Source: Candidatus Polarisedimenticolia bacterium (lineage in GTDB: Bacteria; Acidobacteriota; Polarisedimenticolia; Gp22-AA2). Taken from it: a stretch of 64,000 nucleotides of DNA. The notes under the pieces are model-generated. The model was not told the DNA's origin, did no database searches, and saw only the letters and a program-made list of their open reading frames with translations. Shown here piece by piece: positions 15,645 through 24,598 of this stretch. The stretch spans positions 1-64,000 of the forward strand of contig DASYUH010000041.1 in assembly GCA_036001465.1 (NCBI GenBank). The letters are read 5' to 3'. A program made the translations under genes and the position numbers. The first letter of the stretch is position 1; each line of letters opens with the position of its first letter.

Positions 15645-18596
15645 CTAGGGCTGCGCCGGCCCGCCCGCACCGGAGCGCCTCAGGCCGAGCGTGAACACGT
15701 AGGCGCTGAGCGCCTTCATCTGTCGGTGCGGATCCCCGCCCAGGACGTCCGGGGGAGCCGACCCGGCGGGATCCTCCGGATCGTAGAAGGTCGGCATTTT
15801 CGTCCCGGGCATCATCTTCTGCGGGTTCGCCAGCCAGCGCTCGATCCAGTCGGCATTGAGCCGCCGGAAGGCCAGCGTCAGGTCGGGGGCCCATCCCTCG
15901 GGCGGTCCGGACGGCTTGCGCGCCCCCTGCTGGTGGCAGTTCCAGCAGTTGAAATAGTCGGGACCGAACATCCTGAGAGCCGCCTGCATCTCCGGTCCCT
16001 GCGGGGGGGCCTGAGGCAGCGTCTGGAAGGGGAAGGTCCGCTGCTCGCGTGCGGCGAAGTGATGGACGAGTCGATCGGCGTCCTCGTCCGTGAAGCCGAA
16101 CGTCGGCATGCGCACGTCCAGCCACGGCCTGATCGGCGTGGGGTTTTTCAGGAAGGAGAACAGCCAGTCCGGCTGCACCTTGTCCCCCTCCCCCTCCAGG
16201 ATGGGAGGGGAGAAGCTCGGCGCGATCGATTGCGCCTCCTCCTCGGAGCGCCCCTCGGCGACCAGGTTCTGGGCGATGGCGTCCTTGACGGCGCCGCCGC
16301 GACCGTCGAGCGCATGGCATCCCTGGCAGTTGAAGTCCCGTACCAGGCGGCGGCCGGACTCAATCGCCTCGTCGCGCGCCGACAGGAGGCGCATGCTCTC
16401 CTTCGGCATCTTCTCCTTGGTCAGGCCCTGCAGGAGGAGCGTGACGGACGAGGCCTGCTCCTCGCTGAAGCCGAACTGCGGCATGCGCAGGCGGTCGTAG
16501 AACGGCGCCTGGTGTCCGGCATCGAACGATCGCGGATCCTTGAGCTTGTGCAGGAACCAGACCGGGGCGGTGTGCTCGATGGGCTCGAATCCGAAGAGCA
16601 GGAGGTCGGCCGGCTTGCTCCCTTCCTCGGACAGGTCGGTGCCGATCTGCGGCGTCTTCTCGAATCCCGGGATGAGGTGGCACCCGAAGCAGCCGTAGCG
16701 CGCGATCGTCCGCTCCCCGAGCAGGACGTCGCGATCCGCATCGCTCATCGCGTCGATCTTCCCCTGCGCGTCCGCCGGCGGCATGCGCTGCGACAGGTAG
16801 GCGAGGAGCGCCCGGTCGCGCGCCTCGGGCTGGGGCCTGGGGGGGGCGACCTGCTCCGCGGGCGCGGAGTCGTCCTTCAAGGACGCCAGGTAAGCCGTGA
16901 CGTCGAGCGCCTCCTGCTCGGTGAGGCGCAGGCTCGGCATGCGCGTTTCGGGATTGTACTGCTTGGGGTTCCGGATCCACTGGTAGATCCACTCCGGCCG
17001 GGCCTTGCTGCCGATGCGCGACAGGTCGGGGCCGAAGCGCCGCTCCCAGGCGATCGGGTCGGCCGTCTCGCCGCGGGCCCGCGCCTGGAGGACGTCCGGC
17101 TTGACCTCGTCACGCTCGATGGCGTGGCAGCCCATGCAGCCGACCGTCCGCACCAGCCTCCGGCCGCGCATCGCGTCGCCGCGTCCGGGGAGCGGCGGGT
17201 AGGAGATGGTCTCCGACTTGGAGGTCAGGTAGGCCAGGACGCCCAGGACCTCGGCGTCCTCGCGCTCCGCATCGCCCGGCTCCTGGTTGTTCGACAGCCC
17301 GAAGAAACGCGGCATGCGCGTGCTCGGGCGGAATGCCTTCGGGTTCTTGATCCAGCGCGCCGTCCACTCCGGCAGCAGCTTGGCGGTGGGGCGCGTCAGG
17401 ATCGGGCCCACCTTCGGCCGGTTCTCGAAGCCGCGCATCTTGTGGCAGGCATAGCAGCCGTAGCGGTCGACGACCTCGGTGCCATGGTTCAGGCGGGGGG
17501 CCTGCGGCACCGCCACCACTCCCTGGTGGCACTTCAGGCAGGAGGCCTCCGTGGCGCTCCGGGCCAGCATCGGATGCTCCCAGTAGTGATCGCGCTCCCA
17601 GCCGTGCGTCTCCTCCCACTCCTTCCTCTGATCCGCCGAGTCGGGGGTGTGGACCGCGTACAGGAAGTCCACGGCCCGATCACGGCCCCCGTGGCAAGGC
17701 GTGCAGCCGAACTTCTCGATCGGGTGGGGGGACGACCCGCCCAGGAAGACGTTCAGCTTCGGGTGGGTCGCGTAGGGCTGGGGGTCCTCCTCGAACCCGG
17801 CCCGGTCCGCGGCGAGGTGGCAGGTCTGGCAGCGGTCGGCCCGGGGGACCTTGGCGAAGTTGATGTCGATCGGCACCTGGTCGAGGACCACCTGCTGGAT
17901 GCGGAGCGTCGGGGCGACGAAGTCCAGCAGGGGAGCGTTGAGCAGATCGATGGCGACCTTCATCAGCCCGGACGGCGCCACCTTCTGCAGCCTCTTTTCG
18001 AGCCGGGTGATCCCCGCGGTCAGCTCGCCGATCTTCTTTGCGGCCTCGTCCGTCCGCCCCGTGAGGACGTTGATCGCGGCCTGCGCCTCGGCCTTCTCCT
18101 TCTCGTGGAGAAGCAGCCGGACGCGCAGGTCCTCGAGCCGCTTCGCGAGCTCGTCGACGTCCTTCTTGACGGCCTCGGCGTTCGGAGCGCCCTTGTGGGC
18201 CGCCTCCTCGTAGTCGAACTTCCGGGCGTCGAACGTCGACTTGATCGTCCGGTAGCTGAGGTCGTCCCTGTAGTTGGCCACCTCGATCGCGCGCAGCTTC
18301 GCTCGAGCCTCTTCGAGGTCCTTGCCGTGCTGGGAGGCCGCCTTCTGCGCCTCCGCGAGCTGGTCCTTGAGGGCCTGCAGGGCCGACTGGTCGATCTTCT
18401 GCTCCTCCGCCTGGATCTGCGCCCGCGTCTTCTCGGCCTCGAGGCGCTGAAAGCCCTGCTGGTACCCCTTCCAGCCGCGGTGGTAGTCCTCGTAGACCAT
18501 CGCCACCAGGGTCAGCAAGAGGCCGACGCTGCTCGCGGCGAAGAGCGCGTTCATCGCCTTCATGTTTCTCAGGTATTCGTCGGTTCGCTTCGGCAC
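15645..18596 (-). CDS. Membrane-anchored octaheme c-type cytochrome with a long coiled coil
   Basis: 983 residues. One N-terminal transmembrane helix (about 15-37) is followed by a charged, heptad-rich coiled coil (about 45-230) and eight CxxCH heme sites at about residues 256, 298, 353, 381, 487, 636, 757 and 884. After the first four closely spaced hemes, the later ones sit in repeated class I-like domains with MP motifs (TRMPRFFG, TRMPSLRL, LRMPQFGF, VRMPTFGF, TKMPTFYD) that probably supply axial Met ligands. It lies 40 bp after the cytochrome b C-terminal gene, so it is likely the cytochrome c subunit of the bc complex, replacing cytochrome c1/f. The coiled coil may space or oligomerise the heme arm. 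I do not know a named family with this architecture. Confidence 0.88.
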   Translation of the reverse strand: MPKRTDEYLRNMKAMNALFAASSVGLLLTLVAMVYEDYHRGWKGYQQGFQRLEAEKTRAQIQAEEQKIDQSALQALKDQLAEAQKAASQHGKDLEEARAKLRAIEVANYRDDLSYRTIKSTFDARKFDYEEAAHKGAPNAEAVKKDVDELAKRLEDLRVRLLLHEKEKAEAQAAINVLTGRTDEAAKKIGELTAGITRLEKRLQKVAPSGLMKVAIDLLNAPLLDFVAPTLRIQQVVLDQVPIDINFAKVPRADRCQTCHLAADRAGFEEDPQPYATHPKLNVFLGGSSPHPIEKFGCTPCHGGRDRAVDFLYAVHTPDSADQRKEWEETHGWERDHYWEHPMLARSATEASCLKCHQGVVAVPQAPRLNHGTEVVDRYGCYACHKMRGFENRPKVGPILTRPTAKLLPEWTARWIKNPKAFRPSTRMPRFFGLSNNQEPGDAEREDAEVLGVLAYLTSKSETISYPPLPGRGDAMRGRRLVRTVGCMGCHAIERDEVKPDVLQARARGETADPIAWERRFGPDLSRIGSKARPEWIYQWIRNPKQYNPETRMPSLRLTEQEALDVTAYLASLKDDSAPAEQVAPPRPQPEARDRALLAYLSQRMPPADAQGKIDAMSDADRDVLLGERTIARYGCFGCHLIPGFEKTPQIGTDLSEEGSKPADLLLFGFEPIEHTAPVWFLHKLKDPRSFDAGHQAPFYDRLRMPQFGFSEEQASSVTLLLQGLTKEKMPKESMRLLSARDEAIESGRRLVRDFNCQGCHALDGRGGAVKDAIAQNLVAEGRSEEEAQSIAPSFSPPILEGEGDKVQPDWLFSFLKNPTPIRPWLDVRMPTFGFTDEDADRLVHHFAAREQRTFPFQTLPQAPPQGPEMQAALRMFGPDYFNCWNCHQQGARKPSGPPEGWAPDLTLAFRRLNADWIERWLANPQKMMPGTKMPTFYDPEDPAGSAPPDVLGGDPHRQMKALSAYVFTLGLRRSGAGGPAQP

Positions 18597-18636
18597 GGCC
18601 GCTTCGGCCTCCGGGGGTGCTGGACCCTCTCCGCCC

Positions 18637-19764
18637 TCAGATGTTGAAGAAGATCTCCGGGATGGTCACGATGTAGTGCATGTTCAACGTCCAGCGCAGC
18701 ATCATCTTGATCGGCAGGCTCAGCATGGTCAGCCCCAGGAACACCATGATGTGGAAGCGCGCCGGCCCGAGCTTCTCGTAGTGGGTCTTCAGCCACGTCT
18801 TCGCAAGGAGCGGCGGCAGCCCGAGGAAGAACGCCGCCACCAGGATCAGCCCGAAGCTCTCGCGGATCAGCGGGTTCTTGGGCAGGGCCGTTCCCAGGGT
18901 CTTCACCCAGATGATCTGCGACAGGTCGATGTTGATCAGCGGCACCAGCTTGTGCGAGTCCCAGTACTCGAACGGACCGAAGAAGTTCTGGTTCGGCCCG
19001 CGCAGGAAGGTCCCGATGATGATCAGCCAGACCCACAGGACCACGAAGCCGAACAGGAAGATCGTGATCTCCGGCTTCCTGTCCTTCCAGGTGTAGTAGC
19101 CGTTCCCCTTGGGGTTCTTGTCCATGTAAGGGATGGCGCACAGCCCCACGATGATGAGCCCCGGCAGGAGGACGCCGGCAATCCAGGGGTCGTAGTAGAC
19201 GAGCATCTCCTGCAGCCCGAGGAAATACCAGGGGGCCTTGCTCGGGTTCGGGGTCTTCGCCGGGTTGGCCGGCTCCTCGATCGGGGCCTTGAGGACGATC
19301 GACCAGAGGATCAGGAAGACGGTCCAGAGGATCAGGCAGATGAACTCGGTGTGGACGAGATCGGGCCACACCAGGACCTTCCCGTCGCCCGCCTCCTGCT
19401 TCTCGACAATCGGCTGTCCGGCCCCCGCCAGGGCGTCGTTGCGGCGCCCCTCCTTGAGAGCGAACCAGACGAAGAAGGCGACCAGGAAGATCATCGCCGC
19501 GATCGGCACGTTGTCGGGCTTGAGGACGATGGCCGCGAAATTCGCGTCGAAGCAGGCGAGGAGGAAGAAGACGCCGAGCACGGCAAACGCGATGCCGCCG
19601 GTCTTCGGCCGGTAGATCGCCCCGAGAGGCCGGGTCATGCGGCGCAGCCAGGCTGGTCCCATCTCGCCCGGGAACAGGAGGGCGAAGAACGCCACCACCG
19701 TGAGGGTGAAGAAGCGGGACGGCTCGGACAGCCAGTTGACCGCGTGCTTGAGCGTCTCGATCAT
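18637..19764 (-). CDS. Cytochrome bc complex, cytochrome b C-terminal subunit (subunit IV-like)
   Basis: 375-residue membrane protein forming the C-terminal half of a split cytochrome b. The quinol-oxidation site motif appears as KAPWYFLGLQE (the PEWY region, here APWY). It is longer than plant subunit IV, with extra N-terminal helices before VLVWPDLVHTEF and more helices after the Qo motif. It starts 13 bp after the cytochrome b N-terminal gene, consistent with obligate co-assembly. The complex would oxidise quinol (probably menaquinol or ubiquinol; not decidable here) and pass electrons to the Rieske protein and hemes b. Confidence 0.92.
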   Translation of the reverse strand: MIETLKHAVNWLSEPSRFFTLTVVAFFALLFPGEMGPAWLRRMTRPLGAIYRPKTGGIAFAVLGVFFLLACFDANFAAIVLKPDNVPIAAMIFLVAFFVWFALKEGRRNDALAGAGQPIVEKQEAGDGKVLVWPDLVHTEFICLILWTVFLILWSIVLKAPIEEPANPAKTPNPSKAPWYFLGLQEMLVYYDPWIAGVLLPGLIIVGLCAIPYMDKNPKGNGYYTWKDRKPEITIFLFGFVVLWVWLIIIGTFLRGPNQNFFGPFEYWDSHKLVPLINIDLSQIIWVKTLGTALPKNPLIRESFGLILVAAFFLGLPPLLAKTWLKTHYEKLGPARFHIMVFLGLTMLSLPIKMMLRWTLNMHYIVTIPEIFFNI

Positions 19765-19777
19765 GAACGGCGTGTCC

Positions 19778-20563
19778 TCAGACGGGTCCCGAGATTCCGC
19801 CGTCCTTGCGGACGCGCCAGAAGTGGACGGCCATCAGGATGGTCGCGACCAGCGGAATGCCCACGCAGTGCAGGACGTAGAAGCGCAGGAGCGCGCCGGC
19901 GCCGACGAACCGGCCGGCCAGGAGCGCGAAGCGCGCGTCGTTCCCGGCGTTCACCAGGCTGATGTCGCCGATCTTGAGCAGGCTCGCCCCGGGGCCCTCG
20001 TGCCCCAGGAGCGGCGTGGCCCGCGCCATGTTCGAGCCGACCGTGACCGCCCACATGGCCAGCTGGTCCCACGGGAGCAGGTAGCCGGTGAACGAGAGGA
20101 GGAGGGTCAGCACCAGGAGCAGCACGCCGACGTTCCAGTTGAACTCGCGGGGTGGCTTGTACGAGCCGGTCATGAAGACCCGCAGCATGTGCAGCCACAC
20201 GGTGATCACCATGGCATGGGCGCCCCAGCGGTGCAGCTCGCGCATCACGCCCAGGGGCACCTGCTCGCGCAGGTCCACGATGTCCACGTAGGCGTACTCG
20301 ACCGTGGGGTGGTAATAAAACATCAGCAGCAGGCCGGTCGCCACCTCCACCAGGAACAGGAAGAAGGTGATCCCCCCCATGCACCAGGTGAAGCGCAGGC
20401 GGATTCCGCTCTTGCGCACCTTGACCGGGTGCAGGTGCAGGTAGACGTTCGTCAGGACGGCCAGGCCGCGGTTGCGGGCGGTGTCCGGCGGGCCGTGCCG
20501 GAAGATGGAATTCCACACCTGGGTGTTGCGGGTGTACTCCCAGAGCTTCTTCAGAAGAGACAT
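19778..20563 (-). CDS. Cytochrome bc complex, cytochrome b N-terminal subunit (b6-like)
   Basis: 261 residues, four-helix diheme cytochrome b. Heme ligands are the paired histidines in [20 protein letters not shown] and in [20 protein letters not shown] (13-14 residue spacing within each helix pair). [13 protein letters not shown] is the conserved Qo-site segment. Heme transfer across the membrane occurs here. It is the second gene of the bc operon, 52 bp after the Rieske gene. The split into b6 and subunit IV resembles b6f-like and Gram-positive or deltaproteobacterial complexes rather than the fused mitochondrial type. Confidence 0.94.
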   Translation of the reverse strand: MSLLKKLWEYTRNTQVWNSIFRHGPPDTARNRGLAVLTNVYLHLHPVKVRKSGIRLRFTWCMGGITFFLFLVEVATGLLLMFYYHPTVEYAYVDIVDLREQVPLGVMRELHRWGAHAMVITVWLHMLRVFMTGSYKPPREFNWNVGVLLLVLTLLLSFTGYLLPWDQLAMWAVTVGSNMARATPLLGHEGPGASLLKIGDISLVNAGNDARFALLAGRFVGAGALLRFYVLHCVGIPLVATILMAVHFWRVRKDGGISGPV

Positions 20564-20615
20564 GGCACGAATCTCCCCGGGGGCTCGCGGCGCAGCCGCG
20601 GCGATCTCCCCGCCC

Positions 20616-21251
20616 TCAGACTTTCAGGAACGACTCGGGATTCTCCCACTCGCCCTTTTCGTAGGCGTAGATTTTCGTCTTGTCGATCAGGATCTGCCCG
20701 TCGTCCGCCAGCACGATGCGGTAGCGCTCCAGCGGGCGCGGGGCGGGACCTTCGTAGTTGATCCCCGAACGGTAGAAGCCGCTGCCGTGGCAGGGGCACT
20801 TGAACTTGTTCTCGGCCTCCAGCCAGTTCGGCGTGCATCCCAGGTGCGTGCAGACCGTCCGGAGCACGTAGATCTCCTGCTCGTTGCGCACGATCCAGGC
20901 CCCGAAGGACTCCTTGAAGCGTTGATCGACGGTGCCGACGAGGAAATCGCTCGGAAAGCCGGCCTTGAACTGCTGCGGCGGCTCGAACAGGACGTTCGGG
21001 AACATGAAGCGTGTCGTCGCGATCGCCCCGGCCCCGCAGGCGGCGGCGAACGCCGTCCAGGCGACGCCCAGGGTCGAGAGAAAGCCGCGGCGCGTCATGT
21101 CCGCGGCCGCCTTCGCCGGAGCGGGGGAGGGGGCGGCCGGCTTCGCGGCGGCGGGAGGGACCACCGGCTGAGCGGCCGCGGGCCCCGGCGCGGGGGCCTG
21201 GCCCTGCGGCGCCGGCGTTCCTGGAGTGGGGTTCCGGTTCTCGTCCGTCAC
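20616..21251 (-). CDS. Rieske iron-sulfur protein of the bc complex
   Basis: [2Fe-2S] protein that takes the first electron from quinol. Cluster ligands are in CTHLGC and CPCHGSGF near the C-terminus. An N-terminal Pro/Ala-rich segment of about 50 residues precedes [19 protein letters not shown], a Tat-type signal anchor. I place the start at the GTG (VTDENRN) because AGGG lies upstream and the frame further up is non-coding in character; the ATG of MTRRGFLS (21098) is the alternative and would remove the Pro/Ala segment. About 211 residues. First gene of the operon Rieske - b6 - subunit IV - octaheme cytochrome - cupredoxin. Confidence 0.93.
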   Translation of the reverse strand: MTDENRNPTPGTPAPQGQAPAPGPAAAQPVVPPAAAKPAAPSPAPAKAAADMTRRGFLSTLGVAWTAFAAACGAGAIATTRFMFPNVLFEPPQQFKAGFPSDFLVGTVDQRFKESFGAWIVRNEQEIYVLRTVCTHLGCTPNWLEAENKFKCPCHGSGFYRSGINYEGPAPRPLERYRIVLADDGQILIDKTKIYAYEKGEWENPESFLKV

Positions 21252-21348
21252 GGAGCGACCCTGTTCGTGAAAAAAATCACAACCAGGGACGCACTGCCGC
21301 GCCTCGTGCGATCGATCGGTCAATGCGGGGCGTCCCGAAAGGCGGTGT

Positions 21349-21377
21349 ATCTTCAACCGAATCGACCGGGCTGTCAA
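21349..21377 (-). promoter_or_regulatory. Putative promoter of the bc-complex operon
   Basis: On the minus strand a perfect TTGACA (21372-21377) is followed after 17 bases by GAAGAT (21349-21354), a modest -10. Transcription would begin near 21342, about 90 bases before the Rieske GTG. No other gene explains this 280-base gap. Confidence 0.5.
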
Positions 21378-21532
21378 TACCAAAGCACCCCGCCTCCCGA
21401 CGCCGGAAGAGCCTCGCTCCGTTAGCCGGGAGACAGTTCTCGCATGGCGAGGAGGAGAGGAGACACTCGGATTCGCGGCCGCCCGCCCTGGCCCGCAACT
21501 CGGGGCCGAGGACGGCTCGGAGAGCGCAGGAT

Positions 21533-22510
21533 CTAGGGGGTCTTCCCGAGCGCCTCGATGGTCTCGAGGGCGGCCTGGCGGACACGCAGGCTCGGGTCGG
21601 ATGCCCCGAGGGCCTGCAGGGCGTCGAGCCGTCCGCGGTCGCGCAGTCCGGCGAGGGCCCGGAGGGCGTTCAGGATCGCGTCCTCCTTCTGGTCCTCCGT
21701 GAGGGATCGGGGGCGCCCCGTGTCGTCCGGCCGCTGCACCTGATCGAGGTAGGTGCGATCGATCATGCGCGCCAGGAGCGGAAGGCCGGCAGGGTCCTGC
21801 CTGCGTGCGAGGGCCAGAGCGGCGTTCCAGGCGACGTCCTCGACCGGATCGTTGAGGAGGGTCCGGAGGGGCGCCAGGGCCTCGGGCGCATCGATCCCCC
21901 CCAGCGCATAGGCCGCGATTTTGCGGAGCCCCGCATCCGGGTGATCGAGGAGGGGCAGGAGAGCCGCCGCGGCGCGCCGGTCGCCGATCGCCCCCAGCGC
22001 CCAGGCGGCGTAGATCGTGGTCTGCTCGTCCGCGTCGGCCAGGGCGGCCGTGAGGGCGTCGACGCCGCGGGGATCGCGGATCTCTCCCAGCGACAGCGCC
22101 AGGTATCGGCGAACCCGCGGATCGGCGTCGCGCGAGGCCTCGAAGAGCGCGATGAGATCAGTGGCGAACCCGGGGTCACGGACCGCATGGCCCTCCTGGG
22201 CCAGGAGTCTCGACAGCTCGAAGGCCGGCTGCCATGCGTCCACGCGACGCAGGCGGATCTCATCGAGGTAGGAGGAGGGGGGCTTCCCCTCGCCCGCGAT
22301 CATGCCGAAGAGGACATAGACCGCGATGGCCAGTCCCGCGAGCCCGACGGGGAAGAGCAGGATGGGCGACAGGCGGCGCGACGGCGCGGCCGGCTCCGCC
22401 GGCACCTCGGCCGGCTCGTGCACCGCCAGGTCGGGATCGTAACGGATGCCGCCCGGGATGTCGGTGTCCGAACGCAGATCGGGCGTCTCATCCTGCCTGC
22501 GGTCTCTCAT
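21533..22510 (-). CDS. Membrane-anchored HEAT-repeat protein
   Basis: Role unknown. About 325 residues: a hydrophilic, acidic N-terminal cytoplasmic segment, one transmembrane helix (about residues 48-70, SPILLFPVGLAGLAIAVYVLF), then tandem HEAT/PBS-lyase-like helical repeats (RRYLALSLGEIRDPRGVDAL, AAWALGAIGDRRAAAAL, AAYALGGIDAPEALAPL, WNAALALARRQDPAGLPLL), usually a protein-docking surface. The ATG at 22510 is preferred to 22519 because the latter overlaps a TATAAT; transcription from it would start at about 22510. It lies between MgtE and the bc operon, all leftward. A link to assembly of the complex is possible but not shown. Confidence 0.82.
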   Translation of the reverse strand: MRDRRQDETPDLRSDTDIPGGIRYDPDLAVHEPAEVPAEPAAPSRRLSPILLFPVGLAGLAIAVYVLFGMIAGEGKPPSSYLDEIRLRRVDAWQPAFELSRLLAQEGHAVRDPGFATDLIALFEASRDADPRVRRYLALSLGEIRDPRGVDALTAALADADEQTTIYAAWALGAIGDRRAAAALLPLLDHPDAGLRKIAAYALGGIDAPEALAPLRTLLNDPVEDVAWNAALALARRQDPAGLPLLARMIDRTYLDQVQRPDDTGRPRSLTEDQKEDAILNALRALAGLRDRGRLDALQALGASDPSLRVRQAALETIEALGKTP

Positions 22511-22517
22511 GGCGGTC

Positions 22518-22523
22518 ATTATA
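22518..22523 (-). promoter_or_regulatory. -10 element of the HEAT-repeat gene, leaderless arrangement
   Basis: Minus-strand TATAAT ends seven bases before the ATG at 22510 and overlaps the alternative ATG at 22519. The spacing is the same as for the GT39 and cutA genes. Confidence 0.5.
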
Positions 22524-22532
22524 GGTGCGGCG

Positions 22533-23921
22533 CTACGAGAGGTAGTCGAGAAGGAGCGTGCCGAGCCCCAGAAACGCCAGGAAGCCGCAGCAGTCCGTGA
22601 AGGTCGTGACGATCACCCCCGATCCCAGCGCGGGATCGAGCTTCATCCATTTCAGGACCAGCGGGATGGCGGCGCCGGCGGCGCCGGCCACGAGCAGGTT
22701 GATCATCATCGCGAGGCAGATCACCAGGCCGAGCATCGGGTTTCCCTTCCACACGATGGCGATCAGCGCCATCAGGAGGCCGGTCGCCACACCGATCGAG
22801 GCGCCGACGGTGACCTCCTTGAGGATGGCGCGCCGCGCCGAGCTGAAGTCGATCTCCCCCAGCGCGATGCCGCGGATGATGACGGTCAGGGCCTGGGTGG
22901 CGCCGTTGCCCCCCATGCCGGCGACGACGGGCATGAAGGTCGCGAGCGCCACCACCCGGGCGATGGACCCCTCGAAGAGCGACACGACCGACGAGGCCAG
23001 GACGGCGGTCCCCAGGTTGATCACCATCCAGGGGAGCCGGCGGCGCACCGACTCGCGCGCCGGCGTGCCGATGCGGTCCTCGGTGTTCAGTCCGGCCATG
23101 CGGTACATCTCGCGCGTCGTCTCGTCGGTGATGGCGTCGATGACGTCGTCGACGGTGATGATCCCTGCGAGCACGTTGCCGGAGTCGACCACCGGCACCG
23201 CCAGCAGGTTGTAGCGCGCGATGACCTCCGCGACCTCGGCGCGCGGCGTGTCGATGCGCACCTGGATTACTTTTTGATTCATGATCTCCCGCAGCTCCTG
23301 GTCGTGCCGCGCCAGGACGAGCTGCCGCAGGGACACCACGCCCTCCAGGCGCATGGTTTCGTCAACGACGTAGAGGTAGAAGACCATCTCCGCCTCCGGC
23401 TCGCTGCGGATGCGTGCGATCGCCTCGCCGACGCGCGTGTGCCGATCGAGCGCCACGAACCGCGTGGTCATCATGCCGCCGGCCGTCGCCGGGCCATAGG
23501 TCATCAGGCGATAGAGGGTGGCGGCGGTCTTCTCGTCCAGGAGCTTCAGGACGGCGTCGGCCCGTTCTTCGGGAAGGAGGCGGAGGAGATCGGTCGCCTC
23601 GTCGGGGGCCTGCCGCGACACCAGCGTCGCGACGCGCTCGTCCCCCGCGTGAGCCAGGATCTCCGCCATCTGGGCCTGCGGCAGGCCGGCCAGGACCTCG
23701 CCGGCGCGCTCGTGGGCGAGGAGGACCTCCAGGAACGCCTTGCGCTCCGCCGGCGCGAGCGACCTCAGAATCTGCACCACGTCCGGCGCGCGCATGCGAT
23801 CGAGCAGGCGCGCCACGTCCTCGAGGGCTCCGAGCCGGACGAACCGGCGGATGACCCGCGTGTAGGCGCGCCCGCCGCGCGGCGGCTTGGGCGCCTGGAC
23901 GTGCGTCTGGGTTGAGGTCAC
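22533..23921 (-). CDS. mgtE: Magnesium transporter MgtE
   Basis: Inner-membrane Mg2+ channel gated by cytoplasmic Mg2+. Of 462 residues, an N-terminal superhelical MgtE_N domain (about 30-135) precedes a CBS pair (about 140-260) and a C-terminal membrane domain of five helices with the pore motifs GMGGNGATQ and DPALGSGVIVTTFTD. Conserved acidic residues for regulatory Mg2+ sites are in both cytoplasmic domains. GTG start with GGAGATC upstream. The length and domain order match the family. No riboswitch-like leader is obvious in the 140 bases upstream. Confidence 0.96.
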   Translation of the reverse strand: MTSTQTHVQAPKPPRGGRAYTRVIRRFVRLGALEDVARLLDRMRAPDVVQILRSLAPAERKAFLEVLLAHERAGEVLAGLPQAQMAEILAHAGDERVATLVSRQAPDEATDLLRLLPEERADAVLKLLDEKTAATLYRLMTYGPATAGGMMTTRFVALDRHTRVGEAIARIRSEPEAEMVFYLYVVDETMRLEGVVSLRQLVLARHDQELREIMNQKVIQVRIDTPRAEVAEVIARYNLLAVPVVDSGNVLAGIITVDDVIDAITDETTREMYRMAGLNTEDRIGTPARESVRRRLPWMVINLGTAVLASSVVSLFEGSIARVVALATFMPVVAGMGGNGATQALTVIIRGIALGEIDFSSARRAILKEVTVGASIGVATGLLMALIAIVWKGNPMLGLVICLAMMINLLVAGAAGAAIPLVLKWMKLDPALGSGVIVTTFTDCCGFLAFLGLGTLLLDYLS

Positions 23922-24064
23922 GGGATGATCTCCGGACGGAACGGGGAACGGTGCCGGACGGGTCGTATTCTACTCTCAACGATCCGAACGGCGCGCCGGG
24001 AGAATCGGACCCGGCTCCCCGAAGAGTCCGCCCCGCGTGCTATCGTGGGCGGCCCGGAGGCGGC

Positions 24065-24574
24065 ATGAAACGATCACCCCGAAGACGAGGGCACACCCCC
24101 GCGCGCCTGACCCACCTGGATCGGAAGGGGCAGGCGCGCATGGTCGACGTGAGCGGCAAGCCGCCGACCCTCAGGGAGGCGGTCGCCGGCGGATCGATCC
24201 GGATGAGCCGCCCGGCCTGGCGCGCCATCCGCTCGGGCCGGGCCGGCAAGGGGGACGCGATCGCGCTGGCGCGCGTGGCCGGCATCGCGGCGGCCAAGAG
24301 GACCTCCGAGCTGATCCCGTTGTGCCACGCCATTCCCCTGGAGCACGTCGGCGTCGACATCCGCCTTGGCAGGGACGGGATGAGCGTCGACGTGGAGGCG
24401 ACGGCGCGCGCGCGGTGGAGCACCGGCGTCGAGATGGAGGCCCTAGTCGCCGCCGCGACCGCCCTGCTCACCCTCTACGACATGGTGAAGGCGGTCGATC
24501 GCGGCATGACGATCGAGTCGGTCCGGCTTCTGCGGAAGAGCGGCGGCCGGAGCGGCCTGTACACCCGGACCTAG
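24065..24574 (+). CDS. moaC: Cyclic pyranopterin monophosphate synthase MoaC
   Basis: Second step of molybdenum cofactor synthesis: converts the cyclic triphosphate made by MoaA into cPMP. Of 169 residues, the family motifs are LTHLDRKGQARMVDVSGK, AAKRTSELIPLCHAIPLEH and GVEMEALVAAATALLTLYDMVKAVD, holding the catalytic Lys and Asp. CHA replaces the usual CHP. The ATG at 24065 follows GGAGG by four bases; the longer open frame upstream lacks an RBS. No other moa/moe gene is in the window, so the pathway is dispersed. Confidence 0.95.
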   Translation: MKRSPRRRGHTPARLTHLDRKGQARMVDVSGKPPTLREAVAGGSIRMSRPAWRAIRSGRAGKGDAIALARVAGIAAAKRTSELIPLCHAIPLEHVGVDIRLGRDGMSVDVEATARARWSTGVEMEALVAAATALLTLYDMVKAVDRGMTIESVRLLRKSGGRSGLYTRT

Positions 24575-24598
24575 GAGCCGGCGCCGGACCCGGACAGG

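Noticed and set aside
14946-18647. Open frame of 1,233 codons on the plus strand across the octaheme cytochrome
   Set aside because: Antisense of the cytochrome gene; it encodes no recognisable domain, and the other strand holds eight CxxCH motifs.
23967-23972. Minus-strand TAGAAT as the mgtE promoter
   Set aside because: No supporting -35 at a suitable distance; too weak to list as a feature.
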